Positions 60,583-64,000 of a DNA stretch of 64,000 bases are shown one piece after another. The stretch spans positions 36,452-100,451 of the forward strand of contig JAZOQP010000031.1 of assembly GCA_045656145.1 (NCBI GenBank), written 5' to 3'. Every line of letters starts with the position of its first letter. Position 1 is the stretch's first letter. Origin of the DNA: SIG565 sp045656145. GTDB lineage: Bacteria; Bacillota; Clostridia; Oscillospirales; Acutalibacteraceae. Made by a program: the position numbers and the translations under genes. The notes under the pieces are model-generated. The model had not been told where the DNA came from. It searched no databases and worked only from the letters and a program-made list of their open reading frames with translations.

Positions 60583-60627
60583 ATTTATAAATTTCAGACA
60601 AATTTTATAAAAAAGTTGTCGGAAATT
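60583..60627. promoter_or_regulatory. Putative AraC-type operator dyad
   Basis: AATTTCAGACAA (60590-60601) and TTGTCGGAAATT (60616-60627) form an inverted repeat matching at 11 of 12 positions. The left arm with its flank (60583-60600) repeats the 18 bp at 36291-36308 with one change. The right arm ends 4 bp before the -35 of the next promoter, the position of an activator that contacts RNA polymerase. Confidence 0.6.
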
Positions 60628-60631
60628 CATA

Positions 60632-60659
60632 TTGAATTCGTTAAAAAATACTTTATAAT
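60632..60659 (+). promoter_or_regulatory. Promoter of HpcH-aldolase operon
   Basis: TTGAAT (60632-60637) and TATAAT (60654-60659), 16-bp spacer, directly downstream of the putative operator dyad. Confidence 0.7.
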
Positions 60660-60692
60660 ATAACTTATAGATGATATGTTTTGGAGGTATTT

Positions 60693-61466
60693 ATGACTAT
60701 TAAAGAAAAACTCAAAAACAGAGTTCCGCTTTTTGGAACACATGTTAATCTTACCGATCCCGCAGTTACCGAAATTATGGGCTCACTCGGTTATGACTTC
60801 CTATTTATTGATATGGAGCATACCGTTCTTTCCCCTGAGCACATTTATAACCATTTATTAGCCGCGAAATCGGTTGGAACGCCCGCCTTTGTTCGCGTGC
60901 CGGTAGATGACCTTACAAACACTAAAAAAATTCTTGAAATGGGTCCCGATGGCATTATCTTCCCTATGGTAAAGGATGCCGAGCATGCAAAAAAGCTTTT
61001 AGATTGGACATTATATCCACCCTATGGCAAAAGAGGATGCGGACCTAGAAGAGCAGTAAGATACGGTCTTGAAAACGAAGAATTATTTTACAAAGAAAAG
61101 CACTTAGAACTTTGTAGAATCGTTCAAATAGAACTTAAAAGCGCCGCAGAGGATGCTGAAAACATCGCAGCAATACCAGAAGTTGACGGATGTATCCTCG
61201 GAATGCATGACCTTTCAGGCTCGATTAATCGCTTAGGAGATGTTTTTTGCGAAGAAAACCTCAAATTAGCAAAGAAATCTATTGAAGCTTTCCATAAGGC
61301 GGGTAAACCTATTGGAACGGCAACCTATTCTACCGATACCGAAACACTTAATAAATATATCAATGAATTAGGACTAGATTTCGTATTCACAGGAGCAGAT
61401 TACGATTATATTTTAAAAAACAGCATAAAAACCTTAGAAAATATAAATTCAGTTAAAGGGAGATAA
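60693..61466 (+). CDS. HpcH/HpaI-family aldolase
   Basis: 257 aa from ATG 60693 (GGAGG site; an in-frame TTG at 60681 overlaps it). The class II pyruvate aldolase pattern is present: FIDMEHTVLSPEHI, VRVPVDDLT, metal-binding Glu in VQIELKSAAED and Asp in GMHDLSGS. Members cleave 2-keto-3-deoxy sugar acids or 4-hydroxy-2-oxoacids to pyruvate plus an aldehyde. It is 3 bp upstream of Fn3-sialidase paralogue C, so a pyruvate-releasing lyase again accompanies that protein, now from a different family than at locus A. Confidence 0.85.
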   Translation: MTIKEKLKNRVPLFGTHVNLTDPAVTEIMGSLGYDFLFIDMEHTVLSPEHIYNHLLAAKSVGTPAFVRVPVDDLTNTKKILEMGPDGIIFPMVKDAEHAKKLLDWTLYPPYGKRGCGPRRAVRYGLENEELFYKEKHLELCRIVQIELKSAAEDAENIAAIPEVDGCILGMHDLSGSINRLGDVFCEENLKLAKKSIEAFHKAGKPIGTATYSTDTETLNKYINELGLDFVFTGADYDYILKNSIKTLENINSVKGR

Positions 61467-61469
61467 ATT

Positions 61470-62876
61470 ATGAAGGGTATTAACACTTGGAGCTTTAACC
61501 AATATAAACCATTTTGCTGGTATGCAGGAGATATTTACATAAATCGAGTTGTTCCCGATTCCAATTCAATTCACATTGAATGGTCGCCAATAGATGCTGA
61601 AGAATATTTTGTTTTTTACAGATTTAAAAACCATCCGGAATTTAAATTAGCAGGAACAACAACCGCAACCGAATTTGATTTAGAAAACCTTGGCCGCCAC
61701 TACGAATATGAATTTTATGTAGCTGCGGGCGATAAAAAAAGCCGAGTTCGTCTTGCTCGTACCGATGAAGCTATTGGCACGGTTGTTAACTATTTACACC
61801 CCGAGGATAAACTTTATTGGCATTCGGGAAATAACCTCTGCTCCCCTTCTATTGTTCGCCATCCCGATGGATATTTACTTTGTTCTATGGATATTCACGG
61901 TGGCAACGGCGCACCGCAGAACCTAACACTTATTTTCCGTTCGGATGATAACGGCGCTTCTTGGCATTACGTTAGCGAATTAATGCCATGCTATTGGGGT
62001 AAGCTTTTCATACATAAGGGCGACCTTTATATGTATGCCACCTCAACCGAATACGGCGACTTAATGATTGGTAAATCTACCGATGGCGGAAAATCCTTTG
62101 GTATGCCAATTATAATTGGCCGAGGCTCAGGTGGCAAACAAGGACGAGAAGGCTTCCATAAAAATGTTGAAAATATGGTTGAATATAAAGGTAGAATTTA
62201 TTTATCTGTTGAATGGGGTTCTTGGTTTAACAAAGAATTATTCCATGCTGCAGGCGTTATTTCCTGCGATGCAAATGCAGATTTGATGAACCCGGAAAAT
62301 TGGCATATCGCAGAGTTTTTGCCCTATGACCCAACCTGGCCCGGTGTTGCTAACGGACATGCAGGCGGCACTCTTGAAGGCTCGCTCGCAATTGGTCCTG
62401 ATGGAAATTTATATAACATTATGCGTTATTCAATTAATCCGAAAGCTATTCCTAATAAAAATTTAGTTTTAGCTTATAAGGTAAACGCCGATGACCCTGA
62501 TGCTCCGCTGGAATATTCCCACTCAATTAAATTCAACGGAAACGATGTTAAGTTCGTTATCCAATATGATGAAATTGGCAAGAAATATTATTCAATTGTT
62601 AACTATAAACCAAATGACCTCCCGGTTGGAAGAACAGTTATAGCGCTTGTTTCTTCGCCTGATATGGAAAATTGGAGTTTAAACAAAATTCTTTATGATT
62701 TCAGCGATTGCGATCAAGAAAAGGTTGGCGTTCAATATGTTGATTTCTTAATTGAAGGAAATGACATTATTTATGTTTGCCGAACCGCCTTAAATAACGC
62801 TGAAAACTTCCACAATTCCAATTACACAACCTTCCACCGAATAGAAAACTTCAGAGATATAAAACCGGTAGAATAA
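61470..62876 (+). CDS. Fn3-sialidase-fold protein, paralogue C
   Basis: 468 aa, beginning MKGINTWSFNQYKPFCW. Fn3-like domain (about 30-98), Asp boxes SDDNGASW and STDGGKSF, and the shared MRYSINPKAIPNK. Some positions differ from A and B: LSVEWGSW for NTVEWG, GGTLEGSLAIGPDGNLY for GATLEGTLAVAP, and the loop KPNDLPVGRT for HPEDGRDVGRT. So C may have a different substrate. A four-residue C-terminal extension (KPVE) is present. No signal peptide. Second gene of a two-gene operon. Confidence 0.78.
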   Translation: MKGINTWSFNQYKPFCWYAGDIYINRVVPDSNSIHIEWSPIDAEEYFVFYRFKNHPEFKLAGTTTATEFDLENLGRHYEYEFYVAAGDKKSRVRLARTDEAIGTVVNYLHPEDKLYWHSGNNLCSPSIVRHPDGYLLCSMDIHGGNGAPQNLTLIFRSDDNGASWHYVSELMPCYWGKLFIHKGDLYMYATSTEYGDLMIGKSTDGGKSFGMPIIIGRGSGGKQGREGFHKNVENMVEYKGRIYLSVEWGSWFNKELFHAAGVISCDANADLMNPENWHIAEFLPYDPTWPGVANGHAGGTLEGSLAIGPDGNLYNIMRYSINPKAIPNKNLVLAYKVNADDPDAPLEYSHSIKFNGNDVKFVIQYDEIGKKYYSIVNYKPNDLPVGRTVIALVSSPDMENWSLNKILYDFSDCDQEKVGVQYVDFLIEGNDIIYVCRTALNNAENFHNSNYTTFHRIENFRDIKPVE

Positions 62877-62880
62877 TGAA

Positions 62881-62910
62881 AATACCACCTGGTAAGAGGT
62901 GGTATTTTTT
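62881..62910 (+). terminator. Terminator of HpcH-aldolase operon
   Basis: A 10-bp stem AATACCACCT / AGGTGGTATT with loop GGTAAG, then T4-T6. Confidence 0.9.
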
Positions 62911-62913
62911 GCA

Positions 62914-62953
62914 TAAAAAAAGGTTATCATACGAAATGTAAGATAACCTTTTA
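62914..62953 (-). terminator. Terminator of tuf
   Basis: An 11-bp stem AAAAGGTTATC / GATAACCTTTT with a 13-nt loop and T7 on the minus strand, 10 bp after the tuf stop. Confidence 0.9.
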
Positions 62954-62962
62954 AAATTTTAA

Positions 62963-64000
62963 TTAGCCGTTGATAGCAGTAACAACGCCTGAACCTACAG
63001 TTCTACCACCCTCACGGATAGCGAAACGGAGGCCTTCTTCGATAGCGATAGGAGTGATGAGTTCAACATCCATTGTTACGTTATCGCCAGGGATGCACAT
63101 TTCCTTATCAGCGGGAAGTGTGATAACACCTGTAACGTCTGTTGTTCTGAAGAAGAACTGAGGACGGTAGTTGGAGAAGAAAGGTGTGTGACGACCGCCT
63201 TCTTCCTTCTTTAATACGTAAACCTGACCAGAGAACTTTGTGAGGGGCTTGATGGAGCCGGGCTTACAAAGAACCTGACCACGTTCGATTTCGCTTCTCT
63301 GAATACCACGGAGAAGAGCACCGATGTTGTCACCAGCTTCAGCGTAATCAAGAATCTTACGGAACATTTCGATACCTGTAACAACTGTCTGCTTGGGTTC
63401 GTCTGTAAGACCTGTGATTTCAACTGTATCGTTTGTCTTGAGGATACCTCTTTCAACTCTACCAGTAGCAACTGTACCACGACCTGTGATTGTCATAGTA
63501 TCTTCTACAGGCATAAGGAAGGGCTGGTCAGCCTTACGGTCAGGAGTAGGAATGTAATCATCTACAGCGTCCATAAGAGCCTGGATGCAAGCGTATTCAG
63601 GAGCGGAAGGATCCTGGCTAGCGCAGTCAAGAGCTACCTTAGCGGAACCACGAACTACAGGGATATCATCTCCGGGGAAGTCGTTGGAAGAAAGAACATC
63701 ACGGATATCCATTTCAACGAGGTCGAGAAGTTCATCATCGTCAACGTCATCACACTTGTTGATGAATACTACCATTGCAGGAACGCCTACCTGGTGAGCA
63801 AGAAGGATGTGTTCCTTTGTCTGAGCCATAGGGCCATCTGTACCAGCTACTACGAGGATAGCACCGTCCATCTGAGCTGCACCAGTGATCATGTTCTTGA
63901 TATAGTCAGCGTGGCCGGGGCAGTCAACGTGAGCGTAGTGACGGTTGTCAGTTTCGTACTCAACGTGAGCTGTGTTGATTGTGATACCACGTTCTCTTTC
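62963..64000 (-). CDS. tuf: Elongation factor Tu (3' part)
   Basis: The frame is open to the last base of the window (ERERGITINTAHVEYET at the edge), so about 50 N-terminal residues lie outside. Visible are G3 DCPGHADY, G4 NKCD, the domain 2/3 motifs GTVATGRVERG and the C-terminal FAIREGGRTVGSGVV. EF-Tu brings aminoacyl-tRNA to the ribosome. Codon use is clearly more G+C-rich than in the neighbouring genes, as expected for a highly expressed gene. Confidence 0.97.
   Translation of the reverse strand, partial: ERERGITINTAHVEYETDNRHYAHVDCPGHADYIKNMITGAAQMDGAILVVAGTDGPMAQTKEHILLAHQVGVPAMVVFINKCDDVDDDELLDLVEMDIRDVLSSNDFPGDDIPVVRGSAKVALDCASQDPSAPEYACIQALMDAVDDYIPTPDRKADQPFLMPVEDTMTITGRGTVATGRVERGILKTNDTVEITGLTDEPKQTVVTGIEMFRKILDYAEAGDNIGALLRGIQRSEIERGQVLCKPGSIKPLTKFSGQVYVLKKEEGGRHTPFFSNYRPQFFFRTTDVTGVITLPADKEMCIPGDNVTMDVELITPIAIEEGLRFAIREGGRTVGSGVVTAING

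Noticed and set aside
1..64000. CRISPR arrays, rRNA genes, insertion sequences, phage genes or toxin-antitoxin pairs
   Set aside because: No regularly spaced repeats, rRNA sequence, transposase or phage structural motifs were seen on either strand.

Overview
The window (about one third G+C by eye) looks like the chromosome of an endospore-forming, anaerobe-type member of the Clostridia (Bacillota), probably a gut or rumen lineage. The reasons are Shine-Dalgarno sites of the GGAGG type, A+T-rich intergenic DNA with U-tract hairpin terminators, and many sporulation and germination genes (spoIIM, yqfC, yqfD, ylbJ, spo0A, a gerA-type operon, dpaA/dpaB, a SpoIID-like protein, a BofC-like protein). 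Species-level identity cannot be read from the sequence.

Layout. 1-3.2 kb: end of a polyamine-type ABC substrate-binding gene, a Xer-type recombinase with spoIIM behind a structured leader, and a solitary fabG-like reductase. 3.2-10.4 kb (minus strand): one co-oriented housekeeping run yqfC-yqfD-phoH-ybeY-era-yqzL-recO-mutS2; yqzL is a 49-codon gene overlapping recO. 10.4-14.6 kb: ylbJ, tRNA-His, tRNA-Gln, a small lipoprotein unit bracketed by an 18-bp repeat of the tRNA-Gln 3' end, and a SpoIID/peptidoglycan-binding gene pair. 14.5-18.5 kb (minus): germinant receptor operon and spo0A.

18.6-37.2 kb is the distinctive part: a sugar-catabolism island. A minus-strand SIS isomerase plus fructose-6-phosphate-aldolase-type gene diverges from a plus-strand run of twelve genes (TIM-like isomerase, YjbQ, NanA/DapA-type lyase, YhcH, sialidase-fold protein, FGGY kinase, NagB-like, NagA-like, ceramidase-like, an unrecognised Cys/His-rich protein, SDR, aldo/keto reductase). 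A second, convergent minus-strand operon holds a NanA/DapA-type lyase, an Fn3-sialidase-fold protein, a PfkB kinase, a SIS isomerase and an SGNH esterase; an AraC-family regulator diverges from it. The parts list resembles sialic acid/amino-sugar use, but the kinases, isomerases and active-site motifs differ from the known Nan pathway, no transporter is present, and the sialidase-fold proteins lack signal peptides. I infer intracellular catabolism of an unidentified acetamido or keto sugar.

37.2-64 kb: a class A PBP, BofC-like, amidohydrolase and DUF4364 genes; a second Fn3-sialidase paralogue; murC, cca, dpaAB, addAB; metK behind a SAM-I riboswitch with a GH51 arabinofuranosidase only 14 bp downstream; ribU behind an FMN riboswitch; serC-serA-DUF1294; an HpcH-type aldolase with the third Fn3-sialidase paralogue; and the 3' part of tuf. 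An 18-bp sequence is shared, with one mismatch, between the AraC/operon-2 intergenic region and the promoter of the HpcH-aldolase operon, where it forms half of a dyad just upstream of the -35. This suggests one regulator links at least two of the three paralogue loci.
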